Positions 1 through 14,400 of a stretch of DNA of 64,000 nt are shown piece after piece. The stretch comes from Dermacentor variabilis. Its lineage: Eukaryota; Arthropoda; Arachnida; Ixodida; Ixodidae. The first letter of the stretch is position 1, and the number at the start of each line of letters is the position of its first letter. Made by a program: the position numbers and the translations under genes. The stretch covers positions 16,097,631-16,161,630 of the forward strand of contig NC_134569.1 of NCBI RefSeq assembly GCF_050947875.1, given 5' to 3'. The notes under the pieces were generated by a model. The model worked only from the letters and a program-made list of their open reading frames with translations. It made no database searches and was not told the origin of the DNA.

Positions 1-205
1 TGGGAATGGCTTGTTCGATGAGGAGTTTTACAACTTTCATTGGACTCCTCAAGCAGCAAATGCCCTCTTCTTCCGAGATCTTTTTGAACACGCTTTCACA
101 AGAAGAAACAAAGCTTAAAACTTCTTCACTCGCATAAACAAGGTTGCGTGCTCCGGGATTATATTCTTTCAACTTCGTGGCGGCAATAGCAGCAAATGTG
201 CTCAC
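1..205 (-). pseudogene. Open frame at window edge, probable P-element/THAP-type transposase part
   Basis: From an acceptor-like GACAG at 206 the minus strand stays open for 68 codons to the window edge. It contains YNPGARNLVYASEEVLSF and SCESVF. This style resembles the region after the THAP domain in P-element/THAP9-like transposases, and a THAP exon lies 320 bp upstream on the same strand. The family call is from memory of the pattern and is uncertain. The same GTGAGC could also be read as a splice donor. It lies left of MED14 exon 19 and so within MED14 intron sequence. Confidence 0.35.
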
Positions 206-524
206 CTGTCATCGACGAACAGGATGCCCGCCGCTCTCAGCCAAGCTAAATTTAAAGCCGGTAAGAAACTTCAAGATAACACGCTAAAGACAACGACAAA
301 ATTCTGGAATCCGGCATAGTCGCACGTGGCTCAGATCAATCGAGATAAATCTGGTCGCATCTCGCATCACAGAAAAACTGACATTGCGGCGTGCCGGCAG
401 CTTTAAGAATGATCAAACGAACAAAAGCAAGCTTCGCGACATTATTCTAACCATACAATGCTGGTACCTAAAAGCGGACAGGTGCAATACTCTTATAAGA
501 AGCAGCATAGATGTTATGGCTGAC

Positions 525-677
525 CTCGCAGATCTTTGAGTTATCATTCGCATTCCAGTCTTCACGCCTCACATTCGCCTCCCATACTTTTCTCCATTCT
601 TTATCCCTTGGAAAGCGAAAACAGCGCATGCCTTTTGTTGTCAAGCTGGCACACAGCGGTACACAACACCCTGGCAT
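525..677 (-). pseudogene. THAP zinc-finger exon (P-element/THAP9-like)
   Basis: Reading from the ATG at 677, the frame gives a typical THAP N-terminus: MPGCCVPLC, then FRFPRDKEWRKVWEANVRR-W and SKICE. The first two Cys ligands (C-x4-C), the FRFP motif and the third Cys (ICE) are present. The expected C-x2-H-F is broken right after ICE by GTCAGC, which could be a splice donor, as THAP exons often end here. THAP domains bind DNA through a C2CH zinc site and are found in P-element transposases. No downstream HF exon was identified, so this may be a dead or partial transposon in the MED14 intron. Confidence 0.6.
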
Positions 678-1319
678 GCTGGTTTTTGCGACTGAGCACA
701 GTTCAATTGCCCAGCACCTGGCGCATGACAAAGCAGCTTAACAATGCTACTTTACCAACGCTGGAAGGAACAGGCGCAGCAAGCGACTCGCCCCAATATG
801 ATGACCGCGGAGCGAAACGGCGGCACGGCACAGACCAAAAGGTGTCACCACCCTGTACGGCAGTGCGCTACATTGAGGCACCCTAAATGCCACGCATACG
901 TATTGCCCTCTAGTGGCAGTGCAAGGTATCAGGGTGTAATTTTACTACATTTTCACTTTGTTTTTGTTTTTTGCAAATAAAACGTTTTCGGTAAAATTTC
1001 AAGCAAGATTCATAAAATCGCAAGACTGCTTGAAATTCGTAGATTTTACGGAAAATTTGGAATACGTAGTTGGCAGGTATGATAAAGCCATTATAGACAT
1101 TCTGACCATTTATGAACTTTACTGTGCTCTATGCCTCATCATACAGTTAGTACAAGATAAAAATAAGGCGCACCTGCAGAACTTGAAATAACTCAGCAGT
1201 AGCCCTGGCTCGTGTCAACGTGATAAAGTACAATATTGTATTGCAATACAGCCAGTGACAATATAACTCAATTTTGTACAACAGATAAGAAATTAAACAG
1301 GTAATTGTTAGGCACTCAC

Positions 1320-1396
1320 TGCACAATCTTGACCAGGAAGTTCGTCCCATTGGCTTCAATCTGCATACCCTGGTGGCAGATGTTTCTTTTGTTGAG
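1320..1396 (-). CDS. MED14: MED14 exon 19 (last one in window)
   Basis: Residues 692-717: [20 protein letters not shown] then LVKIVQ, aligned to human [20 protein letters not shown]. Acceptor GCCCACAG/CTC, donor GTGCA/GTGAGT. The remaining exons are expected left of position 1. Confidence 0.9.
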
Positions 1397-4300
1397 CTGT
1401 GGGCATACACCATCACTCAGCATCAGAAGTGAACTTTCTCTCCATACTTTAGTACAGTAAAAGCTTGTTAATTCACTACTCATTAATTAGACATTTCGTA
1501 TAACTCACAGTAGACACCGCGGTCCGTTCAACAATGTATTGAAAGCAATTTGCAACGCATCCTGCTGATTCACAATGAAATTCGCTCCACCACCGACAAT
1601 TCGAACTTCGCACCATCGTGGATGGGGAGAGTGCTAGTGCGCAGGAGCACGTTGGCGACGCTGGCATCGCTGCGCAGGCCGCATATGGCCAAAGCCTCTG
1701 TTGCAAGTCGGTTCTCTCCCTTTCTCAAGACCTTCAAGACAAAAACGCGAATGCAGCACTGCGTGTTTCTTTTTTCTTTTTGTTTCTTTACATCCTTACA
1801 ACTTTCTGTTACATCTTGGAGCCATCTCGACATCGAGCATGTTGGACCGCGTTGGCCACGTCCAGTTACGTTGGCTGTGCCAGTGCTTCAAAGTACAGAC
1901 ATTGTTATTCTCACCAACATGACGCAGCGTGTGCGTGTGCACACTCAGGGTAAGTCGGACTATATATACGTTTTAAACGAGCAATATTTTTTCTCTGACT
2001 TTCATCAGTTCGAATGTTGTATAATTCAAATTTTCGTAGCATCCCCGAAGAATTTGAATTAACAAGTTTTTACTGTATTGGCATACCAGTTCAATTTTTC
2101 ATTCTTTTGTTTTTTTTCTCTTACAATTGAGTTGCAATTTCCAAAATGGCACATTTAAAACAATATTCTGTAAATGAGCCTTTAAGATGATGCTGAAGTT
2201 TTCTTGCAACTTTTGTAAAATACACAGTTGTGTTTATGTATGTCTTCAGTTATATTGAGCTTCTTATATTTCGAGTCAACAACCAATTTTTCGAATGCAT
2301 CATTTTTAGGAAATGCCAGATAATTCAGACGCCTTTGCAGCACTGCCACATATCCCATGGAGCCAATAAACAAGGACATTTGAAATTTCAGACACTAAAA
2401 CCCTTCGCAGTTCGATTTTCCCGACTTTTTATGGTGACTGCAGGTCGGCTTTAATTGATTCCACTGCCACTACCAATTGGTTATCTTGCAGCGTCGAACC
2501 AGTGCTCCACACCACCACAGTAACACTAGGGCTAGCTTCTTCAATGTCTGCTACCAAGCTTCCTGCTGGTCGGTGGTGTGGTTTTCATAGAAAGAATTCA
2601 CTGCTGTCAGCAACGGTGCTAACTGTGCTTTTGTTATCCTTGCAGTTGGCTTTAAAGCACGGAAAGTACAGCAAAGGTTAAGCATTGCATAACGCCAGTT
2701 TCCAAAAGTCAGCTATGCCGCAATACATCGATGTTACGCTTTGAAGAGTACATTATATACTGCAGAGAAGCATACCATGAATGGAAAGAGGCCACTGTCA
2801 CGGGACACAGTATGTGTTCTGTTATTATACACATGTGCACCTGCCGTCTCTTGTTACAATACAAGCACTTATACGCCTAATAAGTGTACATGCCATTGCT
2901 TAGGATGGCAAATTCATTCAATGAAAATCACAGCACTGAACAACAAAAAGCTTGATAGCAAATTTAGAAGCAGCTAGGCCAAGCGTTGCAGAGCGCATGA
3001 TAAAACAAAACAACCACACACCAAATGCATCAAACAACATGCAGATAAACAAAAATGATTACAGCTATCAACAGCTACATCTGCCAGCTATTTGGCATGC
3101 GAGCTCACTGGTTTGAGGCTCCGGGAGAATCAAAATGGCGGGGAGTGGTGACTTGCAGTCACATGTTGGTAGCGGTGTCGCGAAGACATCTGAATTATTG
3201 TGCATGTCAGAAAAACCTGCTGACTGCAGTAAATAAAAACATATAGCATGGATACCACTATCACTAGTATCACAATCCGTTACAAGACATGGTTATAAAA
3301 ATATATCATTCTGACTGAAAGCATGATTTTGCTAAATGACTAAAAGAAATAAAGAAATACACTGACTTACTGCCTGAGGGAACATTAGACACACAAACTT
3401 ATCAAATAAACTTTTGCAACACTCCTTGCCAAAATTCCATTGTTGGTCAATGAACTAAATTTAACCTCAACGAACTTAAAAAGCTGGTGCCTGTATCACT
3501 CCGGTCCACCTTTTCTGCTACACTGCCCTCAAATTCCTATAGTAAGTCTTATTTCAAAAAATAAAGGCACACAAAAAATACACTGAAGAAGGTCACAAAT
3601 TCCAGGACTGTAAAGGGACCCTTGGTCAGTAAATAAAAGAATGAAAATAAAGTAACTGCGACAAATTAAGCGAAACTCCAAAACATTGTAGCAATTTTTG
3701 TTTCCCAGCATGCCCATGCAAGCGTGCATTCGCCATGAAGGTCACACAGAATCATTATTGCACTCACCTCTACAGTCAGGGTGCAGAAGGGAATGCGGTC
3801 ATCACAGAAAGCCACCACATGAGCCAGTTCACTAATGAAGTAGCCCGCATAACGAGGTTGCTTGGCCAGCGTCTCATTGGAAGCCGAAACGAGCTGAGCA
3901 TAAGAAAGATGGGAAGTGGCAAAAGTAACCTTTTCAAACAAACTGAAAGACTCTTCTCCATGAAGAGGACATAACCAAAAAAGTTCTGAGCCTTAAGAAA
4001 GACCTCATAAGTTAAAGGGACCTTGAAATGATTTTGACAATATTGTACAAACGTACCGAGTCGTTAGAGTAGGTCTTTCTGATCATTAATCGACACATCT
4101 AAGTGCTCCGCGTAAAGCGTGTAATTTTTGTATTAAATAACACGCTTTACGCTGGGCAGTGTTCACAGCACACTGCTCGGCGGAATTTTCATCCGGCTCT
4201 ACCCATATGACGTAAATCACCCAATCGACGTCATTAGGGCGAGCTATCCAATTGGCTGCCCAGGGTGTGTCATCGATAATTTTTCCACCTTTATGGTGAA

Positions 4301-7300
4301 CAAATGATGTTCGTAATAGTTGGAATGTTAGTTAATTTGTATCTATAAAAAGAAAGTAACAGAAAGAGAATGCACAAGAACAATTTTTCACTGCACTTAA
4401 GCACTTCCGGCACACAGCAATCGTTGTCTGCTTGTGTTACGACGTACTTCATTTTGCCAAGAGCTCTGCGGTCAGAGCTGTCTGTCTTTCCGCGAGCACT
4501 ACGATTCGACTTTGTTACGTTGTGGAATGCAAACGTAGCAACTGGCAATATGTCAAGCTGCGACATTGTGTCCCTCTGCAAGGCAGCAGACGAGCGAACT
4601 GGCTGCAGCACATCGGACTGCCACTATCCGATCGGCGCCAGGATTTGCACGTTTGCGGCCGTCACTTTATACCGGAAGATTACTAGCACAATAGCGTTTC
4701 GCAAGTCTGGTATTAAGAGGGCAATGGGAAACTGAAACGAAATTGAGCTGGTGGGCAACACCTGATGCTACCAAAGTGAAACGTGATGCCCATATCGCGC
4801 TGCCTACAGCAGGGAACGGCAGCGTGTTTGGAGCTTTGCCTACTAAAAGTGTGCAGTATGCTACAAAGGGCACTACACACCACGCGCTGCAAAACAGATA
4901 AGCAAAGATGCTTATCGCAATAGGATTGGCGGTGATAGCTGTGAATGCCATGTATGATGACCCCAGAGAAGAATTGTTGGTAACAAAATGAGAAACTGAG
5001 TGTGCGCCGGCATTTTCACGTGAGACAGGCGGGTGAGTATTGCGGTGAAGCTGCCATGGCGGGCAGCTATAAACTGTTCTCGATCGCGCATTTTCTCGTT
5101 TACATGGGATCTAGCAGCTGTATCATATGATTGCAATTTGGTGATGTACTGAACGTTGGTGGCGAAAAATTTTATGTTCTGGGAATGTATGAACTGGTAA
5201 AACATGAGTGTAACTCTATTGGGTCCTTTTTTGTGTTCTCATTTGCGAACGTTGGCACTGGGAAAACGTATGTAATTGGGAACGCACCAACGAGGTTCTA
5301 CTTTATATCAATTTTGTCTGCTTTAGAAGTACTATTAGATGCAATTTACAGAGCTTTGGTAGCACCTTTTATTGCTGAGTTACACAGTGGTAAACGTGAC
5401 AGTTTCGTTTTCTGAGAATTTGCAATTTTTGTCAATTTTTATTAATAAATTGACGACATAAATAAAAAAAATCGCTTCCGTCACTAGATTCTAACTTTTT
5501 CTTTTAAATGCAACAAATCTCATCAAATTTGGTGCCGTGGTTGCTTAAGTTAAGTTATGGGGTTTTACATGCCAAAACCACTTTCTGATTATGAGGCACG
5601 CCGTAGCGGAGGACTCCGGAAATTTTGAACACCTGGGGTTCTTTAACATGCACCTAAATCCAAGCACATGGGTGTTTTCGCACTTCGCCTCCATCGAAAT
5701 GCGGCCACCATGACCGGGATTGAGCAACCATGGCTGGTGTGGTTGCTTATAAAAACGATTTCTCCTTTCCCATGTATTTAGATAGGAGCACCCGAGCTAA
5801 GGCTTCCTCTTAAGGGGGGAATGTGGCGTTCGATAACAACTTTCTTATTTCTTCGTGGATTTTTATGAAAATTGGCAGACTTATCAGCAATGTTTCTGTA
5901 ATACTACTGTATAAATTTCATAAAGATATCTTTAGAACTTTTTTATGTATAATATTTTTCTCCTGGCCTTGTTCCAAGTCTGAATCACTTAAAAAATATG
6001 ATAGGCATTCGTGTTGTCCACTTCTCTACTCTTGTGTCCTGTCTGCATGCCTCAACTCTTTTTTCGCATAATGATAGAACACTTGTGCAAAGTACCGTAC
6101 CTTCTAAGATGAATGGTTGACGTCGTGACATTTTTAGATCTTTTTATTTGCAATGCAATTCTTCTTAGTTCTCATTTTTTAAGAGGTGACTGTACCACAG
6201 GCGTTTAGGCTGTGAGCAAGTAGCCAAATCGTTAATTGTAGTAAAGTCAAACTGCAAAAGCAAGAGTGTCATGCCCAGGACATACATGCAGGAATACAGG
6301 GAAGAAACGGAACTGAAATAGACCTAGTGGTCACAAAGAAATTAGTGGTACAAGCAAAGTAGGAAGCAAGAAAAGTCATATTGAGAAACAGGGTTTCAAA
6401 GTTGTACCTTAGATTTTACATTATTAAAAGGCACCGGCGTTGTAGTCTGTTGTGTCTTTTTCAGTGCGTGGCTTCTTGTGTGCCCTGCCTTCAGTTTGAT
6501 GTGCCTTGCTTGACTTTTTTTTTTTCACAAGACATCCTTTTCAGCTGCTCTGCGAAGAGCATGTTGTGCTGGTTGCAGTCCAAGTGTTGCACAATACTCA
6601 GCATATGCACAGCAGGCCCCAGCATTGTATTTGCAGACTGCCTCATGGACAGCTGTCTCTGTCGCAACCAATAATGCGTTTTTATCTTTTGGCAGCAGTG
6701 ACCATATGACCAAATGAAGGCTTTCGGCAGTGTTCTGTTTTTTTTTTCCCTAGGCAACGGCTGAGGAGCTGCATGCCAGAAAGGCGTTGGTACGCGGGCA
6801 GCAATGCATCGGCAACATGCTTTCCAAGCCGGTACTTGAGAGGAGGTGGAGGCTTCTTCTCTGCTTCTGCAGCCTGATGTTGGCACCAACTTTGGGGCCC
6901 CTGCAGGCAAAGGTCATGATGGGGGTCTTCATCGGTAGATGTTATATGATAATATGTTGCCATCACGGCCTTTTGCATGTCTTGAACATTGTTGTTGTCA
7001 CACAGAGCCATGCCATAGTAATTTGTCAGTTTCTTTATTAAATCTTGAGTGAGGCCACTTTTCCCTCCAAGAGGTTGCCCTTTCCTGCCTTTTGTGATCA
7101 GGGTATGCAGAGCCGTCTCCATCCTTTTCTTGACATGATTATTGCAGTCCGCCTTTGTAAATGGAATAAATCCATAAGTCTTGTCCTGACAGAGTGCTGC
7201 AAAGGTTCTACTGTCACCATCCCAAACAATGTTTGTACATCGCAAACCATGTTTGCTAAGGCACCTCCTGAATAGAGTCAATGCTGCTTCAGCCTCCATT

Positions 7301-10300
7301 CTGCCAAAGTTCACATCTGTTGTTTTTTTGACAGATGTGTGATGCTTTCCAATCATCATAGCCTTCATCCCCTTCTTTGGGGCCAAGCGTGCAACTATGG
7401 CATCGGTTTGATAGGACGACACAGTCGAGCACCAGTCCTGCGAAAAATTCTATTACAGTGCCGACACTTACGTGGGATGTATGGCCACATGTTAACCATG
7501 TCTCATCATAAACCACTGTTATGTTGTTATTAAAGGTAGGGTCCATCTCCCTGTAAACATTGCGCACTGCCACCACAGCATCAGAAAAAAAAAATTGGTC
7601 GCAGCTGTCTCACTGGCAGGTTTGAACTCAGCCTTGAGATGATTCTGAAATGTTTTACGATGCAACCCTCTATGGGAGACATTCAATATTGACCAGAAAT
7701 CGGTCAAAGCTGTTGCCCCTTTGCCAATACCTTTAACAGCGTGAACAGCTCTCATATTTACATCAAAAATTTTGCCACCTTCCTTTCGCGGCAATGACCA
7801 CCCCTTCGCGCCAGTGCCGTAAAACGCACACGTCATTATCATTTGCGCTGCTAATCCATGTCTTGTTCCCAGCTGAACTGAAAGTCGTGGTTGGGAGCAC
7901 TGCTGGCGCTTAGATTTGCCGAGAAGCGCAGTCAGGGCAGACATTTGAACGATGAGAAGCTCCTCCGCTTGTTCTGTACCGGCAAGCACTTCGCCTTCAC
8001 CCTTCAGTTCCATTTTCCGCGCGGTCGCCGACACCGAACTTAGTTTTGCTTGCACTTTCACAGCGACCTTCCAAGATGCTTCGGCTGATACAAAACGCGG
8101 CTCCAGGTGCGCCTGAGCGGTGCTGCCCGTACTTGTAGACAGCGTAGCAACATTGTGCGAAGTGCCGAGACAATATACGGACACATCCGAGGCGCAATCA
8201 CTGGATGCATCCAACGATGTGGAAAGCGGCACGACAAGCTCAATGATGCCACTGCTGCTCGCACGAGATGTTTTGCCCGCGTAAGTGCCAAAGAGCGACT
8301 CCTCAACATCGTCGACAAAAGTAGGTATTCCACCCACGTGTGAAGTGCTCGGCGACGGCTCCTGAATGGCATCATTGGCATGCTTACGCATCCTGCCCGC
8401 ATGTGGAGTCCTCGGCTGTGCGTCTGTGACTTCTGTGCTATGCTTCACACTACTGCCACGCGACCTTGAAGCAGTCTTTCTCACCATCGGCGATTTTCGC
8501 TTGCAAGTGCCGGAAGCATGAGCCGTCTTGTACTTCAGTGGTCGCCGACCCATGGTCACCAGTAAACTTCCGAAACTACGCCCTGCAAGCAGTGATGAAT
8601 GCGTCGAGCTGATATGTCCAGAGTAGCGTATCACAACACAAACCAGCTTCCGAAACTGTGCTCTCCATGCACTGACGGCGAGCCGTTATGTCCAGAGGCG
8701 CATATCGCAGCATAAGTCAGCCAAGTTCCGCAAGTACTGGTGATCCTGGCGAGCCGATATGCGAGGAGGCGCTTATCACTTGTGGAGTCCGCTGCCGAAA
8801 CTACGCTCCGTATGTGTTCACGAACAATGTGAGGCGATTGTCAGATGCGCGAGTCACGGGCGATATCAGATGTAAGCTTCTGAAACTATACACCACACAT
8901 AGAGACGAACATCGCGCGCCGAGAGGCATGGCCTGCATGCGGCGGCACGGTAGCAGAAGATGCGCACTGCCAACAAGACCGATGGGAAAGCTCCAATTGG
9001 CCACGTGACGGGCGTGGCCAATCGAAGGCCTCGGAACGACCTTGGATCATTTGCTTTTTGTGCACTTGCTTCTGAATGGAGGTTGCGTCATTCGGATTGC
9101 GCACTCGGTTGCGCCATCGCGGAGATATCGTGGCTTGAAAAACGCCATTTTTTTTTTACTTCCTCGGAATTTTTTCGTCACATTGGCTGCTATAAAATTT
9201 TTTTTAGCACTTCTATGTGGTTTTCAGCTTTCATATTTCGGAATCAGATAAAAAATAGTTACAGAAAAGGAATATGTGCTTCTCAAAAAATAAACTTTTT
9301 GGTCATTTTTTGCTATATGAAAGCCGTATCCCCCCTTAAACTTTTAAAGCTATCATGTAAATAAAAGGCATCAATAAATGTTTTTTTCTAAATTGAACTT
9401 TGTAAACTCACCTTTCTCTTCCCACCAGCAGAAAGCAAGGACACTGAAATGTTGGGAGAATAACATGTTAGCTTGCGCACATCAAAATGAACAGACAAAA
9501 TAATCGCCACTTGGAACAGTACTTTTGCAGGTAGCCCTTTCGACACATGCACACGGTGTCAACCAAGTTTACTTTTGCAAATTCCCCGAGTTTTTCAGGT
9601 TTTACCTTAGTGCCTTTGCAAAATTCCCTGAGTGACACAGAACTATGTTTTATGTCAAGACAGGCTGACGCCATGTCGCCCAATGCTGTCACTCCCTGGT
9701 AAGCATGTTAAAAAAAAAGACGACTTAATCAAACTCGAACAGTGACTTAATCCAGTTTTAATATTGAGGAGTAGATATTCTTTTATTCAAAAAGAAAACA
9801 GAACCGAGGGGTTAGCAAAATGCACAGTGAATATCTTAGAAAAAAAATTTTAAAATGGTGGAACCCACTGGAAATCGAGTTGAACATTCTCAAATATGAA
9901 TAAAAATAAGATGCATACAGAAGGAAATATTTTAGAACATGAGCTATTTCTATCAACTGATAGAAAGCTCATAGGTATGAGGCCTGAACTTTGTCACAAG
10001 TAAGATTCTCTTTCAACAACTGGTAAGTCAACCTCAACTGACCTGACATACTCTCAGACCCCGCACAATGCCTCTGTGTTGCGTTTCACTGCTTTAAAGA
10101 GTTTATTTTGGTTTGGATGACGGACATGTGCATCTCAGCATCAGCCAACACTTAGTTTTTTGAGCTCAAGCTCCTTCAAAGAAGCGGCGGCTTCCTTCCT
10201 TTTCTGTTTATTTCTCAATGCATATGTCCATTCTGTTCTCGTCATCTTCTGCCACGTGTTTGCCCTACGGACCATTTGAAGCATCCTTTTAGTTGTACAG

Positions 10301-11369
10301 TCAATGTCCAATTTTTTGGACACCCTAGGGGCTGTAAAAATGTCCGAAAAATCAGTCAGTTCGAAAAAATGAATGCATGTCTTTTACTGCCCTTAAGGGC
10401 TCAAATCGCCACGGGCACATCTGCAGATGCTCTGAAGGCCTGCCAGTACACTTATTAGGCATGTCGGTGCTCGTACTGTGACAGGACAACTGTGTCCCGT
10501 GGCAATTGCCCCTTCCCATGCTTATGCTTCATCGCGTAACAATGCTGTACAGAGATGGAGCCGACTTTCGAGAACCGGCATTATGCAACGAACCGTGCTT
10601 TCCGAGCTTCGAAGCCAATCGCGAGGACCACAAAGGCGGAGTTGGTGCTATTACTGACAGCGACGAATTCTTTCAATGAAAAACACAGCAGCGAACGGCA
10701 AGAAGCTGAATAGCAACTGTCAAAGCAGCTACGCCTAGCGTTGCTGCTGTGTTGGCTGCAGCTGCCAACGGAACTGCCTGCGAGAGTGCCGGTTCGAGGC
10801 AGCGAGGTAATCAAAATGGTGACGGCGGTAGCTTTGACTACAGCCGTTTCGGACCTGCGCTCATGGCAAACAGTTCAGAAAATCGGACTGTGAAGTGTTC
10901 TTGCACCCAAAATTTCAGACGTTCTTATACATTGACTCTATGGGTACGTGGTGATGCCGCGAAGCCGTCAGAATTATCGAGCGTTCAGAAAGTCAGTCAT
11001 CAACTGTACACTGGCAACTCCAGCAGACGACAGGGCATCAAAGACGACTTGTTACGATTCCTCTTTGTTACTCGAGCCACCATTACCGCAACTTTCGTTC
11101 CCTTTCAACAAAATTACAAATAATTTTCCCTGATAGAAGCACAAATTCCCCAAGTTCTTCCTCAGTATTTCCAGATTATTCGAAATTCCCGAGAATTTCT
11201 GGTTTTCCCAGTTTTCCAGGTTGGTAGACAACCTGCATGCAGCCTTTCAAATGTGCTGTGACAAATCCTCATGGCAAACTGTTATTTTCAACGAAGCTTT
11301 TGGATACGTCCTTGTTCATTTTCATTCTCGTTAAAACTGCTAATTAATTAATTAATTAATTAATTAATT

Positions 11370-11407
<38 letters not shown>

Positions 11408-14400
11408 AATTGATTAATTAATTATAGTGTCCCAAAGCAACACAGAAGCAATGAGAAATGCAACTGTGGAAGGTCCCGAATTCCAACCACCTCGATTTCA
11501 ACATGCACAAAATGCTCCTTATGCAAGCATTCTTGCACTTTGCCCCCATCAAATGTGGTCATCAAATCACGTGAGATAAGATAACCTGTGCCTCACTGTC
11601 AATTTTAGTGCAGGGCCCATGCACAATGGCAAATGTGTCCAACTGGAGGAAGTTGGCCACTCGCAGGAAGGCCTTGGGTAGTTCCGTTTCCATAGCTGTG
11701 CCTTCCTCAGAACTCCGGCCCACGGTGACAGTAGATGGCACAGTACTCGAAGGAACGGAAGATGCTGCCCCACCCCCTGACTGGCTCAATGGTGTAGAAG
11801 CTCCCAAAGGGGTGGCAGCACCCCCAGTCATGCCACTAGTGGGAGCAGGAGCTCCCCCACCAAGTGCGGTCACATCTTCGTCTGGCAAAGCCTGTGGCTT
11901 CACTGTCATCAGGTAGTAGGTCTGTACAATGTCCAGTGGGTTGCCCGGGCTCTCCTTCAAGTCCACCACCTGTGTACAAGATGGAATCCCAAAGGAAAGA
12001 AAATGGGCATGATGGAGCATATTTGTAACTTGGAATGCATTATGCAACCGCGCAGACGACAACGGACGAAGAAGGAAACACACAAGACAAGCATGGATAT
12101 AAATATTTGTAACCTTGCCTTGCAGCAAACATATCATCACCTGCCTGTTTATGCCAACCGCAGGACCAAGACCTCTCCCAGTGATCTCCAACTACACCTG
12201 TCTCATATGGGCAGACATTCATCCGTGCCAGCAAATATACTATTCTTATCACACTAACTAATCCTCTGCTTCCCTTGATTGCATTTCCCTACTCTTGGTG
12301 AAATTACGTTAAAGGATGTAACATAAGAGGTTAAGGAACACGGCATTATGAGACAGGAAGAGAACGGCATGGCTTTTAGAACAAATGTGGATAGATGGCA
12401 GTACACTGTGATTGAGATTATAAGGATGAAGTCCAAACAGGCAAGTTCATTACGGCAACAGAATAGGTGCCACAGCAACCAAATATACAAACAGCCATAA
12501 TTTACAACAGGAGTTGCCAAACTGTATTTCATGGAACCTTTGCATTCTACTCAAGGAAGAATGGCACAAATGAACAGGGATGAGATAGAAAACATGGGCG
12601 AGTGCAGTCCATGTTTTCTATCTCACCCTGTTCGTTTGTGCTCTTCCTTAAGTATGGATTACCAACACGCTGAACAGTTAGTACTGAATTGCTTTCTATC
12701 TACTTTTTCTTTCGGTTCCATGAATACCAAAAGCCAATGCACATCCCTCTATATGGCCTTTTCTTCACCACTGTAGCTTTAAACATCATTTGCTCATCCC
12801 ACCCTTTGCAATATCACTTATGCTGTTATAATTTTTATTTGTCATATAAAATTGGCCTAGCGCTACCGTTTACTGGCTGAGTACAGAATAAGAGATCTTA
12901 AACAGCGCTGTTCATTTTTACTCTTTCTGTTTCTTGATGCTCCCATGGGATCGAGCACTGAGGGTCTCTTTGGCCCTTTTTGAAGGTAAGCTTTCGAGAG
13001 CCTCTGAGATTACAATGAACATAGTTTAGCCTTCACTGAATACCTCAAAAACTAGCTTGTTTGCTCAAATGCTACTGTAGATGAGGACAATGAAGAGTCA
13101 CTAAAATAAACCTAACCGTAACTTTCCTGCCTGAGCTAAGCTCACAACAAAGACACATGGAGCTGCAATTGAATGCAGCCATCAAAAGCAAATTCTGATT
13201 GTGCAGCTGATGAAAAAAAAAGGAAAGAGATAGAAATTTCTATGTACAGTCAATCCCGGATATATCGAACTCGAAGGGGATCGTGAAATAGTTCTATATA
13301 TATATATGATAATTTGAAATATACAATATGCCTATCTGAAGCTCATCTGATATCACTCTCACATGGCCCACTTTCGATCGCAGCCAGGCCCAACTGAGAT
13401 CAAATTTCTCAATCACGATCAGCATCTTTGCGCAAACTGCAGGAGGGGGCCAATGGCAGTCAAGAATTTCAATCCGGATCGAGCTTGCTTGCAAATAAAA
13501 GCAGCCATGTGACTCTGGCGTGAGACCTACACACGTCTCGGGCAGGTTTTGGAGATCATGAACAGCAGAAGCGGAACGATTTGCCTCTCCAAGGCCATTT
13601 TGTACGAACAAAAGTTCATTTATTTTTTCTTCACAAATGTTGCAAGTCACTTTTTTGTTCACGAACATCGCAAGTCACTTGTGTTGCGGCATGGTCTTTG
13701 ATATGCCGATCGCAATGCTAACCCTAAAAGCCCGCGTCGCCTGGACATTAGACCACGGTGCACCTTGAGTACATCGAAGTGTTTGTTGTGCATTTCACTT
13801 ATGACAAGGGAGAAATAGACACACCACGGTAGCAAACTAGCGTCTATGGATATGCGCAGTGCCCCCAACAACACACTTGTACTCCAAATCACATGTGAAC
13901 ATGCCCGGTGCATCTGCTACAATACGTACAATATGCCGTTTGAACAGCCGATCGTCATACTTGGTCAACGAACCGGGTTTTGGGTTTCAGAATTGAATTC
14001 CTGTTGGAGCCAGTCATCCTTGCTTCTGGATTGTCCTAAAAAGTCCATGCGCCTCTTTTTGCGTGCCGCTCAGCACTATGATGCCTCAAGGCTGGTATAT
14101 CCCTTCACTCTTGGCCCTTCCCCTCTGGCCCCCACATCGGTGACTGCCAACACTACATACATGCTGCTAGTTTCGAAAGTGGCTTTCGGCTTGCAGAGCA
14201 TCTGAATCCCTTCCAACTTAAGTGTAACCGTACGAGCACAAATGAAACGCTTTTGGCATGGACCCGCAAATTACACAGCTATGTTTTGCATGCTACTGCC
14301 ACAATGGAGGTTCTTTCCTCGAAGTGCAAATGTGGTGTGCAGTGGTTTTGTTAAATTCAAACTGTAATGTAAAGATCCGCCCGAATGAAGGTTGTGGTCA

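Noticed and set aside
5131..5415. ORF with GTGKTY, like a P-loop or kinesin motif
   Set aside because: A single short motif without the rest of any ATPase or motor domain, inside a degraded repeat.
13294..13668. 124-codon minus-strand ORF
   Set aside because: Its end lies in a pogo-like MITE terminus with a TATATA repeat; no domain is visible.
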